DNA of 64,000 bases from Brevundimonas sp. SORGH_AS_0993 (GCF_030818545.1 NZ_JAUTAH010000001.1:2919001-2983000), one strand, 5' to 3'; shown: positions 51,581 through 61,696, counted from the stretch's first letter. Translations and numbers: made by a program. Notes: generated by a model not told the origin, from the letters alone.

Positions 51581-52508
51581 TCAAACCGCCTGCCTCTGGG
51601 CGGCGCGGCTCGACGACGGCCCGCTGCCGGCGGCGGATCGGACGCGGCTTGACGCCTGGCTGGCGGCCGATGTCCGACACCTGGGCGCGTTCGCGCGGGC
51701 GCGGGCCGTGGCCGTGCACAGTCGCCGGGCCGGCGGGCTGGCGGGCGGCACGCCGCTGAGGTCGTTGTCGCTGTCGTCCCAGCCGCGCGGGGAGCTGAAC
51801 CGTCGCGCCCTGATCGCGGCCTGCGTGCCGGCCGCCCTGGGCGGGGTCGGCGCCTGGGCCCTGCTGCGGCAGAGCGCCGATCCGTTCAGCACGCGCAAGG
51901 GCGAAACCCGGGTCGTGCCCCTGGACGATGGTTCGGTCATGACGGTGAACACCCTGTCCGCCGGCGTCGTCCGATACGGTCAAAGCGCCCGCACGGTGGT
52001 GCTGAAGACCGGAGAGGCCCTGTTCAACGTGGTCGCGGATGTCGGTCGGCCCTTCGTCGTCCGTTCGGGCGACACCACCGTGATGGCAAACGGGGCCAAC
52101 TTCCTGGTGCGTCGCTTAGGCGACCAGCCAGTGGAGGTCGTGTCGTTCGGCGGCGATGTCGAGATCAAGGGCGACGTCGGCCATCGACTGAAGCTGGCCG
52201 CCAACACCCAGGCGGTGGTGCGCGAGGGCGCGCGTCCTCAATCCGTCGGCGAAGTGGATGCGGACCGCGAACTGGCCTGGCGGCGGGGCCGCATCCAGCT
52301 GGAAAACGAAACCTTGTCGCAGGCGGCTCTGGAGTTTGCGCGCTACAGCGACACGCCCATCGTCATGGCGGACGCGGGCGTGGCGGACCTGAGGATAACG
52401 GGGTTGTTCGTCGCCAACGATCCGGTCGCCTTCGCCAAGGCCGCCGCGGGCAGCCTGGACCTGAAGGTCGATGTGAACGCCGAGCAGATCGTTCTGGCGC
52501 GGGTCTGA
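51552..52508 (+). CDS. FecR-family anti-sigma regulator
   Basis: This is a 318-residue inner-membrane sigma regulator. The N-terminal cytoplasmic DUF4880-like part (ACLWAARLDDGPL to the HLGAFARARAV region) is followed by one membrane span near residues 84-105. A periplasmic FecR domain (TRKGETRVVPLDDGSVMTVN onward) and a C-terminal STN-like region complete it. The ATG at 51552 is preferred to a GTG two codons earlier. Overlap with the sigma gene suggests translational coupling. It should pass a signal from the receptor at 52677-55985 to the sigma factor. Confidence 0.92.
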   Translation: MDEPKSQDVDQTACLWAARLDDGPLPAADRTRLDAWLAADVRHLGAFARARAVAVHSRRAGGLAGGTPLRSLSLSSQPRGELNRRALIAACVPAALGGVGAWALLRQSADPFSTRKGETRVVPLDDGSVMTVNTLSAGVVRYGQSARTVVLKTGEALFNVVADVGRPFVVRSGDTTVMANGANFLVRRLGDQPVEVVSFGGDVEIKGDVGHRLKLAANTQAVVREGARPQSVGEVDADRELAWRRGRIQLENETLSQAALEFARYSDTPIVMADAGVADLRITGLFVANDPVAFAKAAAGSLDLKVDVNAEQIVLARV

Positions 52509-52571
52509 CACAATCGCGATTTTCCGGCCGCAATTTCTGGCCGCGACGTCCCAGCCGAATCCAGCTTCGGG

Positions 52572-52597
52572 CGGCGGTCGAATAGGCCGCCGTTTTT
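52572..52597 (+). terminator. Terminator between fecR-like and TonB receptor genes
   Basis: CGGCGG (52572-52577) pairs with CCGCCG (52587-52592) across a nine-base loop, followed by TTTTT. It lies 64 bases after the fecR-like stop and 79 before the receptor start. The receptor may therefore have its own promoter, possibly the one read by the sigma factor. Confidence 0.75.
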
Positions 52598-52676
52598 ATT
52601 TGGAGGAAATGCGACGGCGTTGCGTCTCAGACATGACCCGCGGGGGCGGGCGACTTAGACGAACGGGGGTTCGGGC

Positions 52677-55600
52677 GTGACGATATCTTGGAAGCAGGGA
52701 TTGGCGGGCGGCGCGGCGGGGATGGCGCTGCTGCTTGCGGCGGGCGGGGCGTGGGCGCAGAGCCGCGCCTTCAATGTGCCGGCCCAGCCGATCTCTCAGG
52801 CGATCACGGAACTGGCGCGCCAGGGCGGCGTGCAGATTTCGGCGCCGACCGGCCACCTGTCGGGCGTCCGCTCGCGGCCCCTGACGGGGGCGATGGATGT
52901 GGCGACGGCGGTCGACCGCCTGATCGAGGGTACGGACCTGGAAGTCGTCAGCCGGGAAGGTTCGACCTTCGTGCTACGCCAGCGCCCTACGTCGGCCGGC
53001 GCGACCCAGGTAGAGGACGTGGTCGTGGTCGGCAGCCGGATCAAGGGCACCCGCATCAATGAAGCTCTGCCGGTCACGGTCCTGGGCGGGGACGAGATCG
53101 ACGCGGCGGGGGCGGTGGACGGCGACGACCTGTTTCGCGCCATTTCCCAGGCAGGAGACGTGAACTTCAACGACGCCGACACGGACAACGGCGGCATCAA
53201 CAATGCGCGCGGCGACGTGGCCTCCATCGATCTGCGCGGCCTGGGCACCGGCAATACCCTGGCCCTGCTGAACGGTCGCCGGCTGGTGAACCACCCCGGC
53301 ACCCAGGTCGAGAATTTCGTGCCGGTCACGACGGTCAACACCAACGCCATCCCCGTGATGGGCGTGCAGCGTGTGGAGGTGCTGGCCGACGGCGCCGCCG
53401 CCCTGTTCGGCACGGATGCGGTCGCGGGCGTGGTGAACACTGTCCTGCGCAGCAACTTCGAGGGCTTCACCGCCCAGGCCGGCCTGGGCCGCGACGAAGG
53501 CGGGATGGAGGAATACTCCTTCAATTTCCAGGCGGGCCGGAACTTCAACGACGGCCGCACCAACATTTCGGTCATGGGCGACTATCTGACCCGCGACCCC
53601 TTGTTCATCTGGGAGCGACCCTACGCTACTGTGGAAGGCCGCGCCTCTCGGTTCGGGGATCGCGCGACGGGGTTGGACTATACCACTTACAGCACGATCA
53701 CGGCCTGGGCCGAAGGGCTGCGTCTGAACCCGAACACCTACCAGCTGGACAAGACCGCCGCTTCGGTCAGCGGCCGCCGCCTGACCAGTTCGACCGGCGC
53801 CTTTCATGTCCAGCCCTCGACCAATCCGGGCTGCGTGGCCAATGGATTCCGCGCCGGCACCTGTTTCGACGACGGCGTCCTGACTCTCAGCGGCGCGAAC
53901 GACGACGCCAATCTGCGCTATGACCTGGACACGATGCGCACCATCGGTTCGGCGGTAGAACGCGCCAATCTGTTCGGCTTTCTGAATCACCGCTTCGACA
54001 ACGGGATCGAGGCGTTCGGCGAGGCGGGCTACTATTGGGCCGAGACTTGGTCGCAACGCCAGCAGGACGCGCCGCTGGACTATCAGCGGGTGCTGATGTC
54101 GCGGACAGCCTATTGGAACCCGCTGGGCGCCGCGGGCGTGACGGCCCGCCTGCCGGGCCTGACCTCGGTGCCGACCACGGGCGCTGCGGTGGAGGTTCAG
54201 GATTTCCGCTTCGCCGACCTGGGCAACCGCGAGGTGAATGTGGAGAACGTCTCCACCCGCTTTGTCGGCGGTTTGCGCGGCCAATGGCGCGGCTATGACT
54301 GGGAGACGGGGCTGCTGTATTCGATGTCCCGCACCGAGGACGTCATGGATGCGGTCAGCATGACCGGCCTTCAGGCGGCCATCAACCGGACCACGCCGGA
54401 CGCCTATAATCCCTTCGCGGGCGGAGATTTGAACAGTCCCAAGGACGGCGACTTCACCGTCAACAATCCCGACACGATCAACAGCTTCATGGTCAAGGCG
54501 GGGCGCACGTCGCGCACCGAGCTGATGCAATGGGACTTCCACCTGTCGCGGCCGGATCTGTTCCAACTGCCCGGCGGGGATGTTGGCCTGGCCGCCGGGG
54601 TCGAGGCGCGCCGCGAGACCTTCAAGGAGACTCGCGACGACCGTTTGAACGGCACGATCAACTTCACCGACCTTACCGGCCAGACCTTCCAGAGCGACAT
54701 CATGGGCGTGACCTTCACGCCCAACAGTTCGGGCGCGCGCAACGTCTATTCGGCCTTTGCGGAACTGGCCGTGCCCGTGGTGTCGCCCGAGATGAACGTT
54801 CCGTTGGTCCGATCCATCGACGTTCAGCTGGCCGGCCGGGTCGAGCAATATTCCCTGTTCGGCACGGTCGGGGCGCCCAAGATCGCCGTGTCCTATCGTC
54901 CGACCGAGTGGCTGATGTTCCGAAGCGCCTGGTCCAAGGGCTTCCGTGCGCCAACGCTGATGCAGTTGCACCAGCCCGATTTCGAGCGGTCCAACTCCCG
55001 GCGTGATTATGCGGCCTGCGCCGTGCAGCTGAAGATCGTGGCGATCCCGACGCTGACGACGAACAACGAATACTGCACTTCGGAATCCCGCGTCGAGCGG
55101 CGCTCCGGAAACCTGAACCTCAATCCCGAACGCTCGAAGAATTTCACCGCCGGCGTGGTGTTCGAGCCGAAGCTGTGGCCGTCGAAATACGGCGTCCTGA
55201 CCGCGACCGCAGACTACTGGCGGATCGATCAGAAGGATCTGGTGGGCATTTTCGGCGGCACGAACCAGCTGATCATGGACTACTATCTGCGCCAGATCGG
55301 CAGTTCCAATCCGAACGTCGTCCGGGCTGCGCCGGACGCCCAGCAGATCGCGGACGGGCAGGCGGCGGGCCTTGCGCCGGTGGGCGACCTGCTCTCGATC
55401 AACGATGTCTATCTGAACCTTCAGCCGCGCACGTCTGAAGGCATGGACTATCGTCTGCACTACAGCCTGCGTCGTACTCCGCTGGGCAGTTTCACCTGGA
55501 CGCTGAACGCCAGCCAATGGCTGAAAATGTATCAGGAACCGAACGCCGATTATCAGCTGTTGCTGGACGGTCTGCGCGACGGCGTGATTTCCGGCGTCGC

Positions 55601-55985
55601 AGTGGGCGGTGTCGAAGAACTGGTGCGTCGCAACGGCCGGCCTGAGTGGAAGATCACTTCGACCGTGACCTGGCGCAAGGACGCCTGGACCGTGGGCCTT
55701 TATTCCAGCTACGTCGACGACTACTTCGACACCTCGGCCTATATGGCCGAGAAGAATCCGGATGGATCGCAGAACTATTGGGTCGTCGATCATTGGTTGA
55801 CGCACAATCTGTACGTCCAGTACGAGTTGGAGCATGGTCCGCTGGCTGGGACGCGGCTGCGGATCGGCGCCCGCAACATCACCAACGAAGAGCCGCCGCT
55901 GGCCAATGAGCGATTCGGCTATGATGGCCGTCTGCACTCCAACCGGGGCCGCTGGTGGTACGCCACGATCCGCAAGGAATTCTGA
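52677..55985 (+). CDS. TonB-dependent transducer with N-terminal STN domain (FecA-like)
   Basis: This is a 1102-residue outer-membrane receptor. After a signal peptide (AWAQS near residue 25) comes an STN signalling domain (about residues 28-100, opening FNVPAQPISQAITELARQGG). Then follow a TonB-box-like EDVVVVG, the plug and a barrel ending in TIRKEF. The STN domain and the adjoining sigma/FecR genes mark it as a regulatory transducer. It is paralogous to the receptor at 36888-39917. The GTG start has only a weak G-rich ribosome site. A peptide-type ligand is inferred from the surrounding peptidases. Confidence 0.93.
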   Translation: MTISWKQGLAGGAAGMALLLAAGGAWAQSRAFNVPAQPISQAITELARQGGVQISAPTGHLSGVRSRPLTGAMDVATAVDRLIEGTDLEVVSREGSTFVLRQRPTSAGATQVEDVVVVGSRIKGTRINEALPVTVLGGDEIDAAGAVDGDDLFRAISQAGDVNFNDADTDNGGINNARGDVASIDLRGLGTGNTLALLNGRRLVNHPGTQVENFVPVTTVNTNAIPVMGVQRVEVLADGAAALFGTDAVAGVVNTVLRSNFEGFTAQAGLGRDEGGMEEYSFNFQAGRNFNDGRTNISVMGDYLTRDPLFIWERPYATVEGRASRFGDRATGLDYTTYSTITAWAEGLRLNPNTYQLDKTAASVSGRRLTSSTGAFHVQPSTNPGCVANGFRAGTCFDDGVLTLSGANDDANLRYDLDTMRTIGSAVERANLFGFLNHRFDNGIEAFGEAGYYWAETWSQRQQDAPLDYQRVLMSRTAYWNPLGAAGVTARLPGLTSVPTTGAAVEVQDFRFADLGNREVNVENVSTRFVGGLRGQWRGYDWETGLLYSMSRTEDVMDAVSMTGLQAAINRTTPDAYNPFAGGDLNSPKDGDFTVNNPDTINSFMVKAGRTSRTELMQWDFHLSRPDLFQLPGGDVGLAAGVEARRETFKETRDDRLNGTINFTDLTGQTFQSDIMGVTFTPNSSGARNVYSAFAELAVPVVSPEMNVPLVRSIDVQLAGRVEQYSLFGTVGAPKIAVSYRPTEWLMFRSAWSKGFRAPTLMQLHQPDFERSNSRRDYAACAVQLKIVAIPTLTTNNEYCTSESRVERRSGNLNLNPERSKNFTAGVVFEPKLWPSKYGVLTATADYWRIDQKDLVGIFGGTNQLIMDYYLRQIGSSNPNVVRAAPDAQQIADGQAAGLAPVGDLLSINDVYLNLQPRTSEGMDYRLHYSLRRTPLGSFTWTLNASQWLKMYQEPNADYQLLLDGLRDGVISGVAVGGVEELVRRNGRPEWKITSTVTWRKDAWTVGLYSSYVDDYFDTSAYMAEKNPDGSQNYWVVDHWLTHNLYVQYELEHGPLAGTRLRIGARNITNEEPPLANERFGYDGRLHSNRGRWWYATIRKEF

Positions 55986-56029
55986 GGCGGGGCAGGGATT
56001 CGCCTGGTCTGAACGAAGAGATGTTCAAG

Positions 56030-56057
56030 GGGCGGCGGAGTCGTGTATTCGCCGCCC
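56030..56057 (+). terminator. Hairpin after the FecA-like receptor
   Basis: GGGCGGCG (56030-56037) pairs with CGCCGCCC (56050-56057) across a 12-base loop, followed by ATTCTTTC. It lies 44 bases after the receptor stop. The T-run is broken, so it would be a modest terminator. Confidence 0.6.
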
Positions 56058-56114
56058 ATTCTTTCATGACGCGCCACGGGTTTCGCGCCGCGTCGAAACG
56101 GGGACGATTTTTGC

Positions 56115-57362
56115 ATGAAGCGATTGTTCGCCTATTTCGTCATCGGCGCGATGGTTCTGGGGGTTCTGGCGGGCTGGGGACTGAATCAGTTTCTGTCGCC
56201 CGAACAGGCCAAGGCCGCCGCGAGCAATCTGAATCTCGTCACCGACATCTTCCTGCGTCTGATCAAGATGATCATCGCCCCCCTGGTGTTCACCACCCTG
56301 GTCGCGGGCATCGCCCATATGGAGGACGCCGCCTCGGTCGGCCGCATCGGCGTCAAGACCATGGTCTGGTTCATCGGCGCCTCGGTGGTTTCGTTGCTGC
56401 TGGGTCTGGTCATGGTGCAACTGCTGCACCCCGGTTCGGGCATGCATCTGCCAGAAGCGGCCGCGGCCGCGACGACGGCGTCCACTGACGCCTTTTCCCT
56501 GCACGGCTTCATCGCCCATCTGGTGCCGACCTCCATCTTCGACGCCATGGCCAAGAACGAGATCCTGCAGATCGTGGTCTTCTCGGTCTTCGTCGGCACG
56601 GCGGTGGCCTCACTGGACGACAAGGCGCCGGCGGTGCTGCATCTGGTCGAACAGGCGGCCTCGATCATGCTGAAGGTGACGGAGTTCGTGATGAAGCTGG
56701 CGCCCTTCGCCATCTTCGCGGCCCTGGCCTCGACCATCGCCACCCAGGGGGTGGAGATGCTGGCCACTTACGCCAAGTTCGTCCTGGGCTTCTATGGATC
56801 GATGGCCACCCTGTGGTTGCTGCTGTTCCTGGCCGGCGCCGTGGTGCTGGGCAAGCGGGTCGTTCCGTTGTTCCGGGAAATCCGCACCCCGGCGCTGCTG
56901 GCCTTTTCGACCGCGAGTTCGGAGGCCGCCTATCCGCGCATCCTGGATTCCTTGCCCAAGGTCGGCGTGCGCCGCCGCATCGTCAGCTTCGTCCTTCCGC
57001 TGGGTTATTCGTTCAATCTGGACGGGTCGATGCTGTACTGCACCTTCGCCACCATGTTCATCATGCAGGCGCACGGCGTGCATCTGAGCCTGCATCAGCA
57101 GATATTCATGCTGCTGCTGCTGATGGTGACGTCCAAGGGCATCGCCGGGGTGCCGCGCGCCTCGCTGGTCGTCATCATGGCGACCCTGACCTATTTCGGC
57201 CTGCCCGAGGCGTGGATCGCCATCGTTCTGGGCGTCGATCACCTGCTGGACATGGGGCGGTCGGCCACCAATGTGGTCGGCAACTCGGTCGCCGCCGCCG
57301 TGGTCGCCAAGTGGGAAGGCGAACTGGACCCCATCCCCGAGATCGAGGAAAAGCCAGCTTAG
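56115..57362 (+). CDS. Dicarboxylate/amino-acid:cation symporter (DAACS, GltP/DctA type)
   Basis: This is a 415-residue inner-membrane symporter of the glutamate/aspartate/C4-dicarboxylate family. The serine-rich loop STASSEAAYPRILDSLPKVG (hairpin HP1) and the helix-7 motif SFNLDGSMLY are diagnostic, and a late DMGRSATNVVGNSVAA holds the substrate-binding Asp/Asn motif. No clear ribosome site precedes the ATG. It follows the FecA-like receptor by 129 bases. Uptake of glutamate or aspartate freed by the nearby peptidases would fit, but C4-dicarboxylates are equally possible. Confidence 0.92.
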   Translation: MKRLFAYFVIGAMVLGVLAGWGLNQFLSPEQAKAAASNLNLVTDIFLRLIKMIIAPLVFTTLVAGIAHMEDAASVGRIGVKTMVWFIGASVVSLLLGLVMVQLLHPGSGMHLPEAAAAATTASTDAFSLHGFIAHLVPTSIFDAMAKNEILQIVVFSVFVGTAVASLDDKAPAVLHLVEQAASIMLKVTEFVMKLAPFAIFAALASTIATQGVEMLATYAKFVLGFYGSMATLWLLLFLAGAVVLGKRVVPLFREIRTPALLAFSTASSEAAYPRILDSLPKVGVRRRIVSFVLPLGYSFNLDGSMLYCTFATMFIMQAHGVHLSLHQQIFMLLLLMVTSKGIAGVPRASLVVIMATLTYFGLPEAWIAIVLGVDHLLDMGRSATNVVGNSVAAAVVAKWEGELDPIPEIEEKPA

Positions 57363-57393
57363 CCGCCCTCCTTTTCGGTTTTGACGACGCAAG

Positions 57394-57424
57394 GCCCGCC
57401 GGTCGAGGATCGGCGGGCTTTTTT
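57394..57424 (+). terminator. Rho-independent terminator after the symporter gene
   Basis: GCCCGCCG (57394-57401) pairs with CGGCGGGC (57411-57418) across a nine-base loop, followed by six T residues. It is a textbook form, 31 bases after the stop. Confidence 0.92.
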
Positions 57425-57511
57425 CACTTTGTGGCGACCCGCGGGGACCGCTGGCGATAACAAGCTTTGCCTTGTACAACCACACCCTACGCTCGATCGA
57501 CGGAGGTGACG

Positions 57512-58498
57512 GTGCGCGGCGAGGTTCTGACATTCGAGGCGACGACGGGCGAGGGGACGATCGCCGGAGACGACGGCGTGCGTTACGGATTTGCGGCGTC
57601 CGATCTGCGTGGCGCGACCTTCATAGAGCAGGGGCAACGGGTGGATTTCGTGCCCGGCGCGGACGGTCGCGCCCAAGACATCATCGCCATGCGCCCCGCC
57701 TATGTCCCGCCCTCCTCGGCCGGCGGCGGCAGAGGCCAGTTCGACTTCGGTGGGGTGATCTCCAGAACGTTCACAGCGGTTAAACAGAACGCCGCCATCT
57801 GCTTCGGCGCTTCCGCCGTCATGGTCGGCGTGCCGAGCCTGCTGACCGCGTTCGGCGGCGCCGGCTTCATGACGGGGGCGACAGAGCGGTCTTCCTCTTC
57901 GGTTATCGGCGGAGTCGTGGTCTATTTGGTCGGCATCGTGCTGTATCTGATCGGCGTCTTTGTGCTGCAAGGCATGGTTGTGAAGGTGGCGGTCGGCGGG
58001 TTCAACGGCAAGCGCGTGACCTTCCGGGACGCCTTGGGCGTGGGGGTGCAGTACTTCCTGCCCCTGCTGGGCCTTGCCATCGCTGCGGGTCTGGCGACGG
58101 GCTTGGGCTACCTTCTTCTGATCGTGCCAGGCGTTCTGCTGTCGATCGTCTGGTCGGTGTCGGCGCCGGCGCTGGTGATGGAGAAGCGCGGGGTGTTCGA
58201 AAGCCTGCAGCGCAGTCGTGACCTGACGCGCGGCTATCGCTGGCAGGTGTTCGGCTTGCTGGTCATCTACATAATCCTGTCCTGGATCGTCGGCGCCGCT
58301 GTGGCCGGCCTGGGGGTCGCCACCGGCGGCAGCTTCATGCAAGGCACGCCCAACCTGGCGTTCAACCTGATCACCCAGCCGCTTGTGAACATCCTGTCTT
58401 CCGTCGTCGCGTCAGCGGGCGTGGCGTCGCTCTATTACGAGCTGCGGACGGCCAAGGAAGGCGTGGGCGCGGACAATCTGAGGGCGATCTTCGATTGA
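57512..58498 (+). CDS. Integral membrane protein with cold-shock-like N-terminal domain
   Basis: This is a 328-residue protein of unknown function. Residues 1-60 look like a small beta-barrel of the cold-shock/OB type (VRGEVLTFEATTGEGTIAG, then VDFVPG). About six hydrophobic segments follow, with the motif SAPALVMEKRGVFESLQRSRDLTRG seen in membrane domains of the DUF975/GlpQ-memb type. The GTG at 57512 with GGAGGTGA is chosen over a TTG upstream. It stands alone after a terminator and is convergent with the MoxR cluster. I do not recognise a named function. Confidence 0.75.
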   Translation: MRGEVLTFEATTGEGTIAGDDGVRYGFAASDLRGATFIEQGQRVDFVPGADGRAQDIIAMRPAYVPPSSAGGGRGQFDFGGVISRTFTAVKQNAAICFGASAVMVGVPSLLTAFGGAGFMTGATERSSSSVIGGVVVYLVGIVLYLIGVFVLQGMVVKVAVGGFNGKRVTFRDALGVGVQYFLPLLGLAIAAGLATGLGYLLLIVPGVLLSIVWSVSAPALVMEKRGVFESLQRSRDLTRGYRWQVFGLLVIYIILSWIVGAAVAGLGVATGGSFMQGTPNLAFNLITQPLVNILSSVVASAGVASLYYELRTAKEGVGADNLRAIFD

Positions 58499-58508
58499 TC
58501 TGCGGCGA

Positions 58509-59387
58509 TTAGACGTCGTGCTTGTCGCGGCGTCTGACGCCCATCAGCAGCTTTTGCTCCAGTCGACCGCGCAGGGCGGCGTAATAGGCGGTCAGGAAGT
58601 CGCGGTCGGTCTCATAGGGGCCGCGCGTCCAACCGATCTTGATCATGATGCGTTCGGCGACCGTTCGCAGGCTGGCGCGGTCGCCCTGGCGCAGAACCGA
58701 TTCCAGGACGTGAAGTTCCTTGGCGCCATAGGCGTCGACCTGAGCCGGGGTGAAGGCGTAGTGCGTCATCCGACCCGCGCTTTCGTCGGCCATGTCGCGG
58801 GTCAGTTTGCGGCGCGGGGTCCGCACGACCCAGGTGCCGCCGACCAGATCCCCCACCCGCAGCCGGTCGCGGTTGAACAGGGGGAAAAAGACGAAGATCG
58901 CGGCCCAGATGAAGGTCAGCAGATAGATCCAGCCGTCCACACCGCCTTCGCTGGCCCGTGCGAACAGGACGGACATCGGCAGGAAGACCTCCAGTTCGCG
59001 CATGGCGTTGCGGGCGAAGACCGATTCCGCCTTCAGACGCCCGCCGTCGCGAGCGGCGACACGCAGACCCATGATCCGCTTGCCGGGCGTGGCCGCCGAC
59101 GCCGACAGTTCGAAAGCCGTGAAATAGAAATTCCGCAGCAGGAAAAAGACCACCAGCCAGATCACCGCCATCATCTCGGCGCCAGCGGTCCCCGCCGCGC
59201 TGACCGCGCCGATGCCGGTGAAGACGACGGCCAGGGTGAAGGCGACCAGAACGGCGATGATGATGGCGGCGTCCAGCAGAAAGGCGCCGGCCCGCTGGCC
59301 CGCATCGCCGATGTTCAGACGCAGATCGACGCCCTCGGGCGTGACGAAGGCGCGTTCGGTGCGGGGGGCGGCCCGATCAGCGGACAC
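58509..59387 (-). CDS. RDD-family membrane protein
   Basis: This is a 292-residue protein with an N-terminal cytoplasmic stretch and an RDD domain of about three to four helices (GQRAGAFLLDAAIIIAVLVAF, then SAATPGKRIMGLRV). A soluble C-terminal tail follows the helices. The GTG start overlaps the SpoIIM-like gene by 11 bases. It is the last gene of the MoxR-associated cluster. RDD proteins have been linked to ion exchange in some bacteria, but in this conserved cluster the role is not established. Confidence 0.88.
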   Translation of the reverse strand: MSADRAAPRTERAFVTPEGVDLRLNIGDAGQRAGAFLLDAAIIIAVLVAFTLAVVFTGIGAVSAAGTAGAEMMAVIWLVVFFLLRNFYFTAFELSASAATPGKRIMGLRVAARDGGRLKAESVFARNAMRELEVFLPMSVLFARASEGGVDGWIYLLTFIWAAIFVFFPLFNRDRLRVGDLVGGTWVVRTPRRKLTRDMADESAGRMTHYAFTPAQVDAYGAKELHVLESVLRQGDRASLRTVAERIMIKIGWTRGPYETDRDFLTAYYAALRGRLEQKLLMGVRRRDKHDV

Positions 59388-60387
59388 GGGCGGCCTCCCG
59401 GCGTGGAGCGTAGAAGTAGGCGCCCCAGAGAACGGCGGTGGCGGCGGCCACGATGTAGCGCAGGGCCGTGTCGGCGATCAGCTGGCGCCCGAAGCCCTCC
59501 AGCAGCCCGGCGAGCAGCAGCATGACCACGACGCCGCCCATGACCGCACCGGCCGTGCGGCCCGCGTCCATGACCGCGTCCAGCCGGCGTCTCTGCCCTG
59601 GAAAGGCGATGGCCCAGCCGATGCGAAGGCCCGCAGCCCCAGCCAGAATGATGGCGAACACCTCGGTCACGCCGTGGATCAACAGCCACCCGCCCAATTC
59701 TACCCCCAGGCCCCGGCTGGCGAACAGGGTGAAGAAGGCCCCCAGAGTCGCGCCATTATAAAGCACCAAGAGCGCCGTCGGCAGGCACAGGGCGAACCCC
59801 AGAGCGAAGGCCAGAAACGCGATCTGGGCGTTGTGGGTGAACAGGAAGGCGGCGAAGACCGACAGGCCGTTGGCGTCGTGCGCGCCTTCCAGCGTCGCGC
59901 GCAATGTTTCGGTTGAGGCGGCCGGATCGCGCCCGCCGCTCAGTTCGGCCGGCACGAAGGCATAGAACCACTCGGGCTCGGTCGATACCAGCCAGGCCGC
60001 CGCCAGCGCGCCCAGCAGCATCAAGGCCGTCGACACCAGGGTCTCGCGCCACAGATTACGCACGGCGGCAGGCCAATCCGTGCGGAAGAAGGCAGTCAAC
60101 CGATCCTGCAGCGTCGAGCGAGAGCCATAAACGAAGAAATAGGCGCGCGCAGAAAGCGTCTCCAGATAGTCGATCAGGCCCTGATCCAGCGAAGTCTCGC
60201 GCGCCACCGACAGGGCCGACAGGGTTGAACGATAGAGCGTCGGGACGGCCAGGATTTCGGCGTCCGTCAGTTTCGACAGCGAGCCCTTCTCGGCCTTGTC
60301 CATCAGCCGCTCTAGCCGTCGCCAGTCGTCCTCGCGCGCGCGGCGGAAGCGCTGGCTCTTCAGCAGGCCGGTTTCCAGACGGCTCAC
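59377..60387 (-). CDS. SpoIIM-like (stage II sporulation protein M family) membrane protein
   Basis: This 336-residue protein (COG1300 type) has a helical N-terminal cytoplasmic part and about five to six membrane segments. The typical features are the LVLYNGATLGAFF motif and the WLLIHGVTEVFAIILAGAAGL motif, including HGVxE. The GTG start overlaps the DUF58 stop as GTGA. The organism is not a spore former, so it acts with the MoxR/DUF58 group in envelope biology rather than sporulation; this is inference from cluster conservation. Confidence 0.88.
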   Translation of the reverse strand: MSRLETGLLKSQRFRRAREDDWRRLERLMDKAEKGSLSKLTDAEILAVPTLYRSTLSALSVARETSLDQGLIDYLETLSARAYFFVYGSRSTLQDRLTAFFRTDWPAAVRNLWRETLVSTALMLLGALAAAWLVSTEPEWFYAFVPAELSGGRDPAASTETLRATLEGAHDANGLSVFAAFLFTHNAQIAFLAFALGFALCLPTALLVLYNGATLGAFFTLFASRGLGVELGGWLLIHGVTEVFAIILAGAAGLRIGWAIAFPGQRRRLDAVMDAGRTAGAVMGGVVVMLLLAGLLEGFGRQLIADTALRYIVAAATAVLWGAYFYAPRREAARVR

Positions 60388-61696
60388 AGCAGATCCCTCC
60401 GCTTCAGGTCCAAGTAGGCGTTAAGGACGGCCGGGCCAATCTGGCGGGCGGGCGCATCGACGATGTGCGCTCCCATGCGGCGCAGCCGGGCGACGACGGC
60501 CTCGCGCTCACGCAACAGGGCGCCGGCGACGACGGCGCGCGACACGTCTTCGGGCGTTGTGGGTTCTGCGGCGGTCAGGTCTTCCAATTCTTCGTCGCGC
60601 AGCACGACGAACAGAACCAAGTGTCGACGCAGCAGGCGGCCCAGCGATTCGATCATCAGTTCGGCGGCGGTCGAATCGGTAAAGTCGGTGAAGACCACGA
60701 TCAACGATCGGCGCTGGAGCTGGCCCGACAGGGTCGCCATGGCCAAGGTGTAGTTGGCCTCGTTCGTCGAATAGTCGATGCGGCCGGCCAGCGTCTGCAG
60801 GGTTTTGAAGGCGTTGATCCCGCCGACGGCGCCGGTGGACACGCGCGGCTGGGAATCGAAGGCGAAGACGCCCGTTCGGTCGCCTGAGCGCAGACAGGCA
60901 CAGGCCAGAAGAAGGCCCGCATGGATGAAACGGTCGACGCGGGGCATGCCGCCCACGGGCTCGCAGGCCGCGCGGCCGCAGTCCAGCGCCAGGATGACGT
61001 TGTGGTTGCGCTCGGTGCGGAACTCCTTGGCCAACAGGGCGGCGTGACGGGCGGACTGTTTCCAGTCGATGGCGCGCCGGTCCATGCCGGGTTGGTAGTC
61101 GCGCAGGGCCTGGAACTCAGATCCTTCGCCGATCTCCAACTGGGTCTTGGCGCCGAACAGGGCGTCGCGGGCGAACAGACGCACGGCCTCGTCCCGCACA
61201 CCCTGGAAATCGGTCAGGACGCGCGTCGCCAGGCCCAGGTCGAAGACCTTCTGCTTCCAGACCAGGCCCAGAGGACCGCGCCAGCGCACCCACAGGGCAT
61301 CGATCGTCGCCGCGCCCCGCCGGTGCGGCGTGAAAGGAAAGGTCAGCCGCGCTTCTCGGGCCTGAAACATGGACCGCTGCGGGGCGCCGTCCAGACCCAG
61401 GCGCGCCTCGCCGGACAGGGCGCCCTCGACCGCTTTCGGGGCCGGGCCAGCGGGGGCGAAACGCAGCCTCAATCCGACCAGGCCGGGGCGCCCGACGGCG
61501 GGCCGCACGGGCTCGGGGGGGGCGACGCTCAGTCCCGCACGCGAACCGGCTATCAGCGCATCCAGCGCCGCGAACAGCGCGACGGCCGCAATCCAGATCG
61601 GCCCTGCCAGCCAGCCGGCCGGAGTCAGCACGCCGAACAGCAGGGCGACGGGAACGCCCGCCGCCATGACCGTCACTGCGCGTCGCGTGGGATAGA

